From NCBI GenBank assembly GCA_965204715.1, contig OZ242009.1, positions 3,100,001 through 3,164,000 of the forward strand: DNA of 64,000 nt, in the 5' to 3' direction. Position 1 is the first letter of the stretch. Every line of letters begins with the position of its first letter. Below the pieces are notes generated by a model, which saw only the letters and a program-made list of their open reading frames with translations, did not search any database and had not been told where the DNA came from. The translations under genes were made by a program, and so were the position numbers. Positions 1-8,123 of the stretch are shown here, piece by piece. This stretch comes from CATOSP01 sp965204715 (GTDB lineage: Bacteria; Chloroflexota; Dehalococcoidia; Lucifugimonadales; UBA3495).

Positions 1-2
1 AC

Positions 3-518
3 AATCACGACCGCGAGAAGCTCGCCGGGTGGCGCGGAGATTTGACTTCGGGCGAAGGGGCGGGATTCCCAGTATTCGCTGTCTTCCTGGTGACGCCGGG
101 GGACCGCCCGGCCCACGACATTTTCCGGGCCTACCGGAGAAGTTTCGGAGAACGCGGGGCCGCGTTCCAGCATCTCATGATTTTCGGGCAGCACGGGATA
201 TCCACAACCGTCAAGGGCTTGGCCGGGGAATTTGGCCTGGCACTGGACGCCCTGCCCACGCTGGCCCTTTTCGAGAATGGGCCGTCACAAGCCATTCATA
301 CCATTGCCTTGCGTTCGGGCGACTATAAGGAGGGGGAGACCGGAAGCCCTGGGAGCCTGGCAGGGCCGTGGATGGACGTGCTCCACCAGTTGGAGGGGGT
401 CATCGACACCGGACCTGACCAACTCGATCTCGCCAGTTCCGAATTCCTGACGCAGCATGGCCTGGAGAGAGGTCCCATGATGGACGTCATAGAGCGGGTG
501 CTGGCGGCAGTCTCCTAG
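3..518 (+). CDS. Hypothetical protein, 5' end outside the window
   Basis: The reading frame is open from base 3 with no in-frame ATG before the body of the protein, so the true start probably lies upstream of the window. At least 158 residues are visible from an internal TTG at 42. I do not recognise the family. The sequence alternates hydrophobic strands and charged helices (for example VFAVFLVTPGD and PTLALFENG), which suggests a soluble alpha/beta fold, possibly thioredoxin-like, but there is no CxxC. It converges on the DUF2182 gene 20 bases downstream. The frame is the best open one here and codon use matches the neighbours. Confidence 0.5.
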   Translation, partial: NHDREKLAGWRGDLTSGEGAGFPVFAVFLVTPGDRPAHDIFRAYRRSFGERGAAFQHLMIFGQHGISTTVKGLAGEFGLALDALPTLALFENGPSQAIHTIALRSGDYKEGETGSPGSLAGPWMDVLHQLEGVIDTGPDQLDLASSEFLTQHGLERGPMMDVIERVLAAVS

Positions 519-537
519 CAGCTTCTCAGCACAACCT

Positions 538-1323
538 CTATCCCAACACACCTGCGGCCATCAGCCCTCCCCAGGCGAGGAGCAATATCCCGCTTAGCCA
601 ACTGATTACCCGCCCGCCGGGCGCCGCTTTCTCTAGCAGGACGAATGCGGCCAGGGCTGCTATCCAGAGCAGGTTCATCACGCCCAGGACGAACAGCAGC
701 CCCATCAATGCCCAGCAGCAGGCGAGGCAATAGGCCCCGTGCCGCAGTCCCATGACAAATGCGCCCCAATGGCCCTCTCTCCAGTCGTTCATTATGAAAG
801 AGACTGGCGACCGGCAGTGGTTGAGACAGACCGACTTCATGGGGCTCAACTGGAAGAGTCCCGCCGCCAGTAATAGACCGCCCCCCACGTATCCGCTTGC
901 GCTCTCCCCCATCATGGAAGTGAGCAGTCCATTCGCGTGCAGGCCCCAATTTGCGGTAGTGGCCGCCGCGGCGAAAGCTGTCCATACCAGCAGGTAGGAT
1001 GACAGGAACAGCCCTGTCGGAACGTATGGAGCTTGGCTATCACGCCGCTGCCGGTTGATGTTGGCGAACATGAGAATCATCGGCGCAGCGGTGGGAGTCA
1101 TCATCCCCACCATCATTACTGACCACATGAGGAACATTAGAGCGAAATCAGCAGCCGTCCACGACCGCATCTGGGCCATAGCCATTCCCGCGCCCATTTC
1201 TTCCATGCCCAACGCCAGGTAGACGAGGTATGCCCATGCCAGGGCTGCGATGGCTGCTATGCCAACAGCTACCACCATCCGGTCTCGTCTCAGCACTGAC
1301 TCCAATACCGAACTGCTTTGCAT
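538..1323 (-). CDS. DUF2182 family predicted metal-binding integral membrane protein
   Basis: A 261-residue polytopic membrane protein. Long hydrophobic stretches alternate with short loops, and the chain is rich in Met, Cys and His, including MMVGMMTP, the SPMKSVCLNHCRSP region and GLRHGAYCLACCWALM, which are the hallmarks of DUF2182. The family is annotated as predicted metal-binding; a copper or other metal role is inference. The ATG at 1323 was chosen over a longer frame reaching 1548 because a purine-rich AAAGAGAG stretch precedes it and the upstream residues do not look like protein. It is divergent from the MFS transporter, sharing a 129-bp upstream region. Confidence 0.8.
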   Translation of the reverse strand: MQSSSVLESVLRRDRMVVAVGIAAIAALAWAYLVYLALGMEEMGAGMAMAQMRSWTAADFALMFLMWSVMMVGMMTPTAAPMILMFANINRQRRDSQAPYVPTGLFLSSYLLVWTAFAAAATTANWGLHANGLLTSMMGESASGYVGGGLLLAAGLFQLSPMKSVCLNHCRSPVSFIMNDWREGHWGAFVMGLRHGAYCLACCWALMGLLFVLGVMNLLWIAALAAFVLLEKAAPGGRVISWLSGILLLAWGGLMAAGVLG

Positions 1324-1452
1324 TCTCTCTTTCCAGTATTGCGAAGTGATATCAAAGGATACTTTCACGCACCGCGCGGGGCAAAGCAAGTGGGTTCTGA
1401 GACCAGAATCTGCATTGACCAGCCCAACCGCTACCTCTATTATCAATAGTTG

Positions 1453-2787
1453 ATGAACTCCAATATCAAAATTCCTGATGTTGTCGCGGCATGGCGCCCT
1501 AGCCGTCTTTTCTATGGGTGGTGGATAGTCCTTGTCTCGTCTCTGCAAGGGATGTTCGGCAACGGGGCTATCTCCAGCGGGTTCCCCATTTTCTTCGAGC
1601 CGATCCGCCGGGACCTGGGCATCAGCTACGCTTCCATGTCGTTGGTGTTCAGCCTGGCCCGGGCCGAGGGCGGGATGGGCGGTCCGATAGTCGGCTGGAT
1701 GGTGGACCGGTTCGGGTCGCGGCCGATGATCTTTTTTGGCGGTCTGATTGCAGGTGTGGGGTTGATTCTGCTCTCACGCGCCGACAGCTACTGGCAACTG
1801 GTGGTGATTTTCGTCGGCATAGTGTCCACCGGCAAGACGGCCGGGTTGGGACAGACACTGATGGCCACCGTGAACCAGTGGTTCATCCGGAGGAAGGCGG
1901 TGGCAATGTCCACCCTGATGACCGCCTTTGCCGGAGGCGGGGCCGTCGTGGTGCCGTTGCTGCACCTGGGCATCGCCAACCTGGGGTGGCGGGATACCCT
2001 GCTTTGCGTCGGTATTTTCGTGTGCGTCCTCACGGTGCCGGTCTGCCTCGTTTTGCGCAGCAGACCGGAGGATGTGGGATTGCGACCGGATGGCGATGTT
2101 GCCCCCGCTGCCCAGTCCGTCCAGGCTGGAACACAGAGTGGAGTCCAGCAGGCCGCACATGGGGACAATCTGGACTTCACTGTGAAGGAGGCGCTGCGGA
2201 CCAGCACCTTCTGGGCGATGCTGTTGGGGGTCGTGGCCCGCGTTTCGGCAACCAACGCCATCATCATCCATATATTCCCGATGCTGGAGGGGGAGGGCCT
2301 GACGGCCAGCGAAGCGTCGGTATACGTTTCAGTAATGTTTTTCCTGGCGATCCCGCTCCGGTTCGTCATGGGCGTTGCCGGGGGGATGCTCTCGCCGCGG
2401 AAGATCCTGTTCGGCGGGCTGAACATTGGCGCCTTGGGCCTGCTGGCGCTGCTGCTCCTGGACGGTCATGCCGGGGTCATCGTGTTTATCCTGGCTCTGG
2501 CGGTAGTGGAGGGAGTCAGTTCGGTCAACTGGATCATGCTGGGGGACTATTTTGGCCGGAGCAAGTTCGCCAGTCTCATGGGGCTGATGAGCGTGTTCCA
2601 CAACGTGGGGCTGTTCGTCTCTCCAATCTTCAGCGGGTGGGTCCGGGACACGACGGGCGCATATAACCTGGTGTTAATCACATTCATTCCCCTCTACGTG
2701 GCCAGCGCGGTAGTGTTCGGGCTGGCCCGCAGACCGGCCTCTCCGGCACGCCGAACAGTCGCGGAACAGGCGTCAGCCGCAAGGTAG
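1453..2787 (+). CDS. MFS transporter, oxalate/formate or monocarboxylate antiporter-like
   Basis: A 444-residue major facilitator with about 12 hydrophobic segments. It carries FYGWW before the first membrane helix, SLARAEGG and a GW..DRFG motif in the helix 2-3 loop, and RPEDVGL before the central loop. These are seen in OFA/monocarboxylate-porter-like transporters. The substrate cannot be read from sequence; an organic acid is the usual guess. The ATG at 1453 directly follows a TTG in the same frame and there is no clear Shine-Dalgarno. A paralog with the same motifs lies at 10342-11634. It is followed by the molybdenum hydroxylase operon, which has its own promoter. Confidence 0.88.
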   Translation: MNSNIKIPDVVAAWRPSRLFYGWWIVLVSSLQGMFGNGAISSGFPIFFEPIRRDLGISYASMSLVFSLARAEGGMGGPIVGWMVDRFGSRPMIFFGGLIAGVGLILLSRADSYWQLVVIFVGIVSTGKTAGLGQTLMATVNQWFIRRKAVAMSTLMTAFAGGGAVVVPLLHLGIANLGWRDTLLCVGIFVCVLTVPVCLVLRSRPEDVGLRPDGDVAPAAQSVQAGTQSGVQQAAHGDNLDFTVKEALRTSTFWAMLLGVVARVSATNAIIIHIFPMLEGEGLTASEASVYVSVMFFLAIPLRFVMGVAGGMLSPRKILFGGLNIGALGLLALLLLDGHAGVIVFILALAVVEGVSSVNWIMLGDYFGRSKFASLMGLMSVFHNVGLFVSPIFSGWVRDTTGAYNLVLITFIPLYVASAVVFGLARRPASPARRTVAEQASAAR

Positions 2788-2837
2788 AGGGGAGTTGCAT
2801 GATATGAAAGTTGCAGGTGCCAACCCGCCTTGTGTGA

Positions 2838-2846
2838 TGCTATAAT
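2838..2846 (+). promoter_or_regulatory. Extended -10 promoter for the molybdenum hydroxylase genes
   Basis: TGcTATAAT is a perfect extended -10 element ending 20 bases before the TTG start at 2867. No convincing -35 hexamer lies 16-18 bases upstream. Transcription would begin near 2853, giving a very short leader that starts at the Shine-Dalgarno sequence. Confidence 0.6.
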
Positions 2847-2853
2847 GCCGGAC

Positions 2854-2860
2854 AGGAGGT
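2854..2860 (+). promoter_or_regulatory. Shine-Dalgarno that fixes a TTG start
   Basis: AGGAGGT lies six bases before the TTG at 2867. No ATG or GTG lies in frame near the conserved N-terminus, so this site decides the start. Confidence 0.8.
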
Positions 2861-2866
2861 GGCCAA

Positions 2867-3742
2867 TTGGAATGGATTGATTTCGCAGCACCAACCACTG
2901 TAAACGAAGCCGTCGGGTTGCTGTCCCAGCATGGGGACCGCGCCCGGATGATAGCCGGCGGCACCGACATCCTGGTACAACTCAGGGGCGGCCGGAGAAG
3001 CATCGACCTCATAGTCGATGCCAAGGGCATTCCGGAGCTAAACGAGATTTCCTACGATCCGCAAAACGGCCTCACCCTGGGCGCAGCCGCGCCCTGCTAC
3101 CAGATCTATGGCAATCAGGCCGTGGCCGATGCCTATCCCGGACTAATGGATGCCGCCACACTTATCGGCGGAATCCAGATCCAGGGCCGGGCCAGCATCG
3201 GCGGCAACCTTTGCAATTCTGCTCCCAGCGGCGACTCCATACCGCCGGTGATAGTCCTCGGCGGCGTCTGCAATATCGCAGGGCCTAGTGGCACCCGGCA
3301 GGTGGCCGCTGAGAGTTTCTGCACCGGACCTGGCAGGAATGTGCTGGAGAACAATGAGATGCTCGTCTCCATAAACTTCCCTGCCCCTCAACCCCACACT
3401 GGAGCCAACTACCTTCGGTTCATCCCGCGCAACGAGATGGATATTGCCATCGCCGGAGTGGGCAGTTCGGTGGTGTTGGACGAGTCAGGTCAGAACTTCG
3501 TCTCCGCCCGCATCGCACTGGCATCGGTTGCGCCTATCCCGGTATTCGCAAGCGAAGCCGCCGCCAGCCTGGCGGGCAAACCGGTCTCGGATGAGGCGAT
3601 CCAAGAAGCCTCCGAGTTGGCCATCGAGGCGTCCAGCCCCATTGACGACATGCGCGGCACCATACGGCAGAGGAGGCACCTGATCGGTGTCCTGACCCGG
3701 CGAACCTTGAACAATGCAGTACAACGAGCCAGAGGGGGATAG
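2867..3742 (+). CDS. Molybdenum hydroxylase FAD-binding subunit (CoxM / xanthine dehydrogenase medium subunit family)
   Basis: A 291-residue FAD-binding subunit of the xanthine dehydrogenase / CO dehydrogenase-like family, passing electrons between the 2Fe-2S subunit and an external acceptor. The N-terminal FAD motif ARMIAGGTDILVQLR and the second motif RASIGGNLCNSAPSGDS are intact, followed by the usual C-terminal domain. The start is TTG, supported by AGGAGGT. The 2Fe-2S subunit begins 3 bases after its stop and a MoaD-like gene follows. No large molybdopterin subunit is adjacent; the only one in the window is at 49430-51736, so the substrate is unknown. Confidence 0.9.
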   Translation: MEWIDFAAPTTVNEAVGLLSQHGDRARMIAGGTDILVQLRGGRRSIDLIVDAKGIPELNEISYDPQNGLTLGAAAPCYQIYGNQAVADAYPGLMDAATLIGGIQIQGRASIGGNLCNSAPSGDSIPPVIVLGGVCNIAGPSGTRQVAAESFCTGPGRNVLENNEMLVSINFPAPQPHTGANYLRFIPRNEMDIAIAGVGSSVVLDESGQNFVSARIALASVAPIPVFASEAAASLAGKPVSDEAIQEASELAIEASSPIDDMRGTIRQRRHLIGVLTRRTLNNAVQRARGG

Positions 3743-3745
3743 AGA

Positions 3746-4222
3746 ATGCCCGGACTAGTCCACGTACAGACCACCATCAACGGTGATGAGGTTAACTTCC
3801 TTTGCGAGCCTCGCCAGAGCCTGCTCGAATGTCTTCGGGACGTCCTGGGGATGACCGGCAGCAAGGAAGGGTGCAACGATGGCAACTGCGGCGCCTGTAC
3901 CGTTATGTTCGACGGGCGCATTGTCGATTCCTGCCTGGTCCTCGGAGTGGAAGCCCAGGGCAAGGAGATAACCACCATCGAGGGTCTGGCGACTCCGGAG
4001 GGTCTCCACCCCATCCAGCAGGCCTTTTTGGAGAACGCTGCCCTGCAATGCGGCATCTGCACCCCCGGCTTCATCGTCGCAACCAAGGGCCTTCTGGACA
4101 ACGAGCCGGATGCCGACGAGGCCAGGGTGCGCCACTGGCTGGCGGGCAACCTGTGCCGCTGCACTGGCTACGACAAGATAGTCCGAGCCGTGCTCGACGC
4201 CGGGGAGAAGATGCGGCAATAA
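3746..4222 (+). CDS. Molybdenum hydroxylase 2Fe-2S subunit (CoxS / xanthine dehydrogenase small subunit family)
   Basis: A 158-residue electron-transfer subunit with two 2Fe-2S clusters. The plant-ferredoxin-type cluster is ligated by GCNDGNCGACTV and a later Cys in VDSC. The C-terminal four-helix domain carries CGICTPGF and NLCRCTGY for the second cluster. The length is normal for the family. It is coupled to the FAD subunit with a 3-base gap, so the two are certainly co-transcribed. The catalytic subunit is missing from this operon. Confidence 0.93.
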   Translation: MPGLVHVQTTINGDEVNFLCEPRQSLLECLRDVLGMTGSKEGCNDGNCGACTVMFDGRIVDSCLVLGVEAQGKEITTIEGLATPEGLHPIQQAFLENAALQCGICTPGFIVATKGLLDNEPDADEARVRHWLAGNLCRCTGYDKIVRAVLDAGEKMRQ

Positions 4223-4253
4223 GCGAACCTGGTTGACTTAAGGACCTAGCTGC

Positions 4254-4523
4254 GTGGCAACTGTGTTCATTCCCACAATGCTCCAGCCGATGACCGGCGG
4301 AGTCAAGCAGGTCGATCTCGAGGCGTCCAATGTGCGCCAGGTCATAGATGGACTCGACCTGCGCTACCCTGGCGTGAAGGACAGGCTGGTCGAGGACGGC
4401 AGGATTCGACCCAGCCTGTCAGTGTCCATCGACGGCGAGGTGGCCAGGATGGGGATGCTGGAAAAAGTGGGGCCACGCAGCGAGGTCCATTTCGTGCCTG
4501 CCATTGCCGGCGGGACCTTCTAA
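4254..4523 (+). CDS. MoaD/ThiS-family small sulfur-carrier-like protein with a GGTF tail
   Basis: An 89-residue beta-grasp protein: the N-terminal strand ATVFIPTMLQPMTGG, a helix with VRQVIDGLD, and the end VHFVPAIAGGTF match the MoaD/ThiS/CysO group. Activated carriers end in Gly-Gly; here two residues, Thr-Phe, follow. A two-residue tail is known in QbsE-type carriers, where a JAMM peptidase trims it; applying that here is inference. The start is GTG with only a weak AGGA upstream. It lies 31 bases after the 2Fe-2S subunit, which suggests a link to molybdopterin or sulfuration of the hydroxylase. Confidence 0.75.
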   Translation: MATVFIPTMLQPMTGGVKQVDLEASNVRQVIDGLDLRYPGVKDRLVEDGRIRPSLSVSIDGEVARMGMLEKVGPRSEVHFVPAIAGGTF

Positions 4524-4532
4524 CACCTCGGG

Positions 4533-4571
4533 GGACGGATCCCATCCGCCGCTCCCCGTCCGGCATGGCGG
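4533..4571. repeat. Intergenic repeat, copy A
   Basis: A 39-base stretch just after the MoaD-like gene resembles a second copy at 13907-13945, with about four in five bases identical. GGACGG at the left can pair with CCGTCC near the right. Both copies sit directly after a stop codon, so a 3'-end or REP-like role is possible. Confidence 0.35.
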
Positions 4572-4717
4572 TGTGGGGCGGCGTTCTCAGGCCAATGCCG
4601 CTCACTGACCCCGGCAGACGGAAAACCGCGACGGATTACATTACACTCAATGAGTACACATACGATGACACGTTCTTGGTCTAGGGTGGGCCGGGCGGTA
4701 CAGGCGAGAGGTGATTG

Positions 4718-5239
4718 ATGGGCAGGCGACCAAAGGCCAAAGTTGTGTCCCTTGTATCAGCAGGCGGCGTGGTGTACCGCCGGGGAAATGAAGGGATCGA
4801 GACGGTGCTTTGCGGGAGGACCCTCTCGGGTATTGTCGCCGGTAACGAAGAGCAGTGGCTGGAACGGGAAGGCCGCTTCCCTCCCGAGTGTTTCCGCTGG
4901 AGTCTGGCCAAAGGGACTCCCGACCAGGGAGAGACCCTGGAGGAGACAGCCCTGCGGGAGGTCCGGGAAGAGACAGGCCTTGAGGTGGAGTTGGAAGCGC
5001 CTATCTCCAGCATCACCTACTGGTTCGCGGACCAGGAAAATTCCGTAAAGTACCGGAAGACGGTGCATTTCTACTTGATGGTCCCGGTTGGAGGCGATAC
5101 TGGCCTCCATGATCCCGAGTTTGACGTGGTGCAGTGGTTCTCCTTCGACGAAGCCCTCGACACGCTTGCCTATCCCAACGAGGCGGGCGTACTTCGGCAG
5201 GCCGGCGAGCTCATATCGAGATACACAGGAGACCGTTAA
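4718..5239 (+). CDS. NUDIX hydrolase
   Basis: A 173-residue NUDIX protein that would hydrolyse a nucleoside diphosphate linked to another group; the substrate is not predictable. The NUDIX box is complete: it opens with GTPDQGE and ends in REVREETGL, matching Gx5Ex7REUxEExGU. The fold is otherwise normal, with an N-terminal strand SAGGVVYRR. The ATG at 4718 is preceded by GAGAGGTGA; the TTG three bases earlier is not needed. It ends one base before the acetyltransferase start, so the two form an operon. Confidence 0.88.
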   Translation: MGRRPKAKVVSLVSAGGVVYRRGNEGIETVLCGRTLSGIVAGNEEQWLEREGRFPPECFRWSLAKGTPDQGETLEETALREVREETGLEVELEAPISSITYWFADQENSVKYRKTVHFYLMVPVGGDTGLHDPEFDVVQWFSFDEALDTLAYPNEAGVLRQAGELISRYTGDR

Positions 5240-5240
5240 A

Positions 5241-5840
5241 ATGGTTACACTCCGGGGCGCACGTATAGTCCTCCGGGACAAGAGGCTGGAGGACGCGGAA
5301 CAGGACTATATCTGGCGTTGCGACCCGGAACTGGCCAGATTGGACGCTACCTATCCGCTAACCATGACCTTCGAGCGGTTTCTGAAGTCATACCAGGACC
5401 AGCTCAAGTACCCCACCCCAGGCTCCCACCATTTCGCCACTGAAACGCTGGACGGCAAGTTCATCGGCAATTGTATGTACTATGACCTGGACAGCGTGAA
5501 CATGGAGGCGGAACTCGGAATTGTGCTCGGCGACCGCGATTACTGGAGCAACGCCTACGGTTACGACGCCGTGGTGACGCTGTTGGAGTTCATGTTCGAT
5601 GAGCGGAAGCTGAAACGGGTTTACCTGCACACCCTGGAATGGAACAAGAGGGCACAGCGGTGCTTTGAGAAGTGCGGCTTCGCGCCTGTGCGCCAGGTGC
5701 GGCGTCTCTCCCATGACTTCATCCGCATGGAAGTGCTCCGCGACAATTGGTATGACCACGCCGAAGAACGCCTGAACCAGCGGTTCGTGTACCGGGACCT
5801 GGAGGCAACACGAGTGAGGGAAGCGGAATCCGGGACATAG
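5241..5840 (+). CDS. GNAT family N-acetyltransferase
   Basis: A 199-residue acetyltransferase of the RimJ/RimL-like GNAT group, which transfers acetyl from acetyl-CoA to an amine. Visible features are the N-terminal VTLRGARIVLRD, the strand ELGIVLGDRDYWSNAYG before the pyrophosphate-binding loop, LKRVYLHTLEWNKRAQRCFEKCGF at the acetyl-CoA site (key residues N and K-C-G-F), and a short C-terminal helix. The ATG at 5241 follows the NUDIX stop by one base, which favours it over longer frames. The substrate is unknown. Confidence 0.85.
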   Translation: MVTLRGARIVLRDKRLEDAEQDYIWRCDPELARLDATYPLTMTFERFLKSYQDQLKYPTPGSHHFATETLDGKFIGNCMYYDLDSVNMEAELGIVLGDRDYWSNAYGYDAVVTLLEFMFDERKLKRVYLHTLEWNKRAQRCFEKCGFAPVRQVRRLSHDFIRMEVLRDNWYDHAEERLNQRFVYRDLEATRVREAESGT

Positions 5841-5853
5841 CCCCGGTTTCGAG

Positions 5854-5882
5854 AATCAGCCGCTCAAACAGGGCGGCTGATT
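5854..5882. terminator. Hairpin between convergent genes
   Basis: AATCAGCCGC and GCGGCTGATT form a perfect 10-bp stem around a 9-base loop, between the acetyltransferase and hisA, which converge here. There is no long T run, so it may act in both directions or need Rho. Confidence 0.55.
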
Positions 5883-5922
5883 GTCCACGCCGCCTATCAG
5901 GGCCAACCTGCCTTTCAGCCGA

Positions 5923-6645
5923 TCAACCCGCAGAAGTTGCCTCCATCGCCTCGCGCAGGTCCAATGTTCCGTCGTAGAATGCCCGGCCTATGATTCCCCC
6001 TTCCACTCCGGTTGCCGAAAGCCGGTGTATATGGTCAAGGGACGCGATGCCGCCTGACGCCAACACCGCCAAGCCGGATGTTCTTACCAGCTCCTCATTC
6101 GCGTCGAAGTTAGGTTCGGTCATGGTGCCGTCGCGGGAAATGTCGGTGTACAAGACTCTGACGACGCCCATCCCGGCCATCTGACGGGCCAAGTCCGTAG
6201 CGGCAGCGGAAGTTTGCTCCACCCAGCCCTTGATGGAAACCATGCCGTTCCTGGCGTCGAGGGCTACGATGACCCTCTCGTTTCCGTAGTCCTGGCATAG
6301 GCGCTCCACCAGAGAGGGGTCCTCCACTGCGGCTGTGCCTATGACCAGCCTGGCGGCCCCGGCGTCCATCACCCGGCGGGCAGAATCGGAATCCCGGATG
6401 CCTCCGCCCACCTGGACAGGGATGGTCAACCGGCAAACGATGGCGGAAATGGCCTTGAAGTTGGCCGGGCTGCCTGCCAGCGCGCCGTCGAGGTCCACCA
6501 GGTGCAATCGCACCGCACCCTGGTCCTGCCATGATTGCGCCACCGCTATCGGGTCATCAGAAAACACGGTCTCACGCTGGTAGTCGCCCTGGTACAGACG
6601 GACGCAGCGGCCGGCTTTCAGGTCTATGGAGGGGATTACTTCCAT
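5923..6645 (-). CDS. hisA: Phosphoribosylformimino-5-aminoimidazole carboxamide ribotide isomerase
   Basis: A 240-residue TIM barrel catalysing the fourth step of histidine synthesis (ProFAR to PRFAR). The first strand carries the catalytic Asp in IPSIDLKAGRCVRL, and the phosphate loops VQVGGGIRD and LASGGI are present. The partner catalytic Asp is in YTDISRDGTM. Length is normal. ATG at 6645 was taken; the GTG one codon upstream is possible. It is the last gene of a minus-strand run with hisH and a cobalamin adenosyltransferase. hisF is not in the window. Confidence 0.93.
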   Translation of the reverse strand: MEVIPSIDLKAGRCVRLYQGDYQRETVFSDDPIAVAQSWQDQGAVRLHLVDLDGALAGSPANFKAISAIVCRLTIPVQVGGGIRDSDSARRVMDAGAARLVIGTAAVEDPSLVERLCQDYGNERVIVALDARNGMVSIKGWVEQTSAAATDLARQMAGMGVVRVLYTDISRDGTMTEPNFDANEELVRTSGLAVLASGGIASLDHIHRLSATGVEGGIIGRAFYDGTLDLREAMEATSAG

Positions 6646-6704
6646 CACACAGTCCGATGACGGGATGAATCTGGGCTACCCAGGCATGAGCTTCGCGGGC
6701 GACG

Positions 6705-7355
6705 TTAAGTGAGGCTGCCGGACGCCCTGAGCCTGGAATTTTCGATCATGGCAACGAAGTTGCGGTAAACGCGCAGGCCCACCGGGCCGCTCTTCTCGGG
6801 GTGGAACTGGGTGGCTACCAGGTTCCCCCGGGCGTAGACGCTGCAAAAAGGAACGCCGTACTCGGTTGACCCCGCGACCCAGGAATCGTCCATCGGAGCG
6901 GCATAGTAGCTGTGGACAAAATAGAAGTGGCTGTTGTGCGGAATCCCATCCATAAGCGGGTGCTCAACCTGCATTGCGACGCTGTTCCAACCCATGTGGG
7001 GGACTTTCAGACCATCGGGAAGCCGCCTGACTGTGCCTGAAACTATTCCGAGGCAGCTTGCGCCGCCCTCTTCAGTCCGGTCGAGGAGCAGTTGCAGGCC
7101 CAGGCAAATGCCGAAGAAGGGCCTTCCCGATGCCACGTAGTCCCGGAGCGGCGCCACCAGCCCCCGAATCTGCAAAGCGGACATTGCTGCCGGGCCGGAC
7201 CCAACTCCGGGGAACACAACTGCATCGGCTCCGGGCAGTTCCGAAGGGTCGCCGGTGACCACCGGCGAAACGCCAACAGATTCCAGGGCGCGGGTCACAC
7301 TGCGGATGTTCCCCGACTGGTAATCGATCACCACCACCTTGGTGTGGTCTAACAT
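6705..7355 (-). CDS. hisH: Imidazole glycerol phosphate synthase, glutaminase subunit
   Basis: A 216-residue class I glutamine amidotransferase that supplies ammonia to HisF. The nucleophile is in GICLGLQ, the oxyanion region in FPGVGSG, and the His-Glu pair in QFHPEKSG. Length is normal. It starts 6 bases after the stop of the adenosyltransferase gene and ends about 60 bases before hisA, so the three are likely one transcript. HisF must be encoded elsewhere. Confidence 0.93.
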   Translation of the reverse strand: MLDHTKVVVIDYQSGNIRSVTRALESVGVSPVVTGDPSELPGADAVVFPGVGSGPAAMSALQIRGLVAPLRDYVASGRPFFGICLGLQLLLDRTEEGGASCLGIVSGTVRRLPDGLKVPHMGWNSVAMQVEHPLMDGIPHNSHFYFVHSYYAAPMDDSWVAGSTEYGVPFCSVYARGNLVATQFHPEKSGPVGLRVYRNFVAMIENSRLRASGSLT

Positions 7356-7361
7356 GATGCG

Positions 7362-7946
7362 TTAACCGCGTTGGCCCGTGGCCCGCTCGTATGGGAGGTC
7401 CCGGTCCTCGTATCGGGCCAGGACGAACAGCAAGTCTCCGAGCCGGTTGAGATAATTGATGATGAGGTCGTTGGTCAGCAGACCCTCCTCTTTGACCGCT
7501 ACGACCCGCCGCTCGGCGGTGCGGATGATGCAGCGCGCCATGTCGATGGCCGCCGACGCGGGGGAACCGCCGGGGAGGATGAACACGGTGGGCATTGCGA
7601 AGTCCTGTTCCAGAGAGTCGATGGTGTTCTCCAGGTTCTCCACCATTTCGGCGGTGACGGGCAGGAAATGCTCCTGGAACAGGTCATACTTGTCCGGGTC
7701 TGTCGCCAGCTCAGCAGCGATGGTGAACAGGTCCCGCTGCAACTCACGGAGAGTGTCCTGGACCCTGGCGTCGGAGGTGAAGGCGCGGGCCAAGCCCATA
7801 GCGGACACGGCTTCATCGGTTATCCCGTAGGCTTCGGTGTGGGGGTTGTTCTTGGAGACTCGCCCTCCATAGAGCAAGCTGGTCTCCCCCTTGTCGCCAA
7901 ACTTGGTGTAGACGCGCTTTCTGTAGGAATCCGACGAAGAGGTCAC
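7362..7946 (-). CDS. Cob(I)alamin adenosyltransferase, PduO type
   Basis: A 194-residue PduO-type ATP:corrinoid adenosyltransferase that makes adenosylcobalamin. The N-terminus has VYTKFGDKGETSLLYGGRV, the ATP-binding segment of the family, and the C-terminal helix has DMARCIIRTAERR and NRLGDLLFVLAR. A GTG start at 7946 is chosen because AGGA lies 8 bases upstream and the extended -10 at 8004-8012 would place the transcript start too close to the ATG at 7991. A B12 user in the window could be the B12-binding-like protein at 58441-59730, but no direct link is visible. Confidence 0.88.
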   Translation of the reverse strand: MTSSSDSYRKRVYTKFGDKGETSLLYGGRVSKNNPHTEAYGITDEAVSAMGLARAFTSDARVQDTLRELQRDLFTIAAELATDPDKYDLFQEHFLPVTAEMVENLENTIDSLEQDFAMPTVFILPGGSPASAAIDMARCIIRTAERRVVAVKEEGLLTNDLIINYLNRLGDLLFVLARYEDRDLPYERATGQRG

Positions 7947-8003
7947 TGCATAAATCCTCGCCCGGAATGTTTGGGGGCGTGGTCCCGGCATTGGGTCAAC
8001 GGC

Positions 8004-8012
8004 ATTGTAGCA
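8004..8012 (-). promoter_or_regulatory. Extended -10 promoter for the adenosyltransferase-hisHA run
   Basis: On the minus strand the sequence reads TGcTACAAT, about 55 bases upstream of the chosen GTG start. No good -35 is visible. Confidence 0.5.
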
Positions 8013-8087
8013 TAGGCCCAATTGCCGGGCTATACTGGGTGCGGCAGGCAGGGTCACTGCTCAATCCATTCGGCGACCAATTTGCCG

Positions 8088-8096
8088 TGATACGAT
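8088..8096 (+). promoter_or_regulatory. Extended -10 promoter for cofE
   Basis: TGaTACGAT lies 27 bases before the cofE ATG, divergent from the adenosyltransferase promoter. The -35 region is not recognisable. Confidence 0.4.
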
Positions 8097-8123
8097 AGAG
8101 GCATCTGATTCAGGAAGGTTGTT

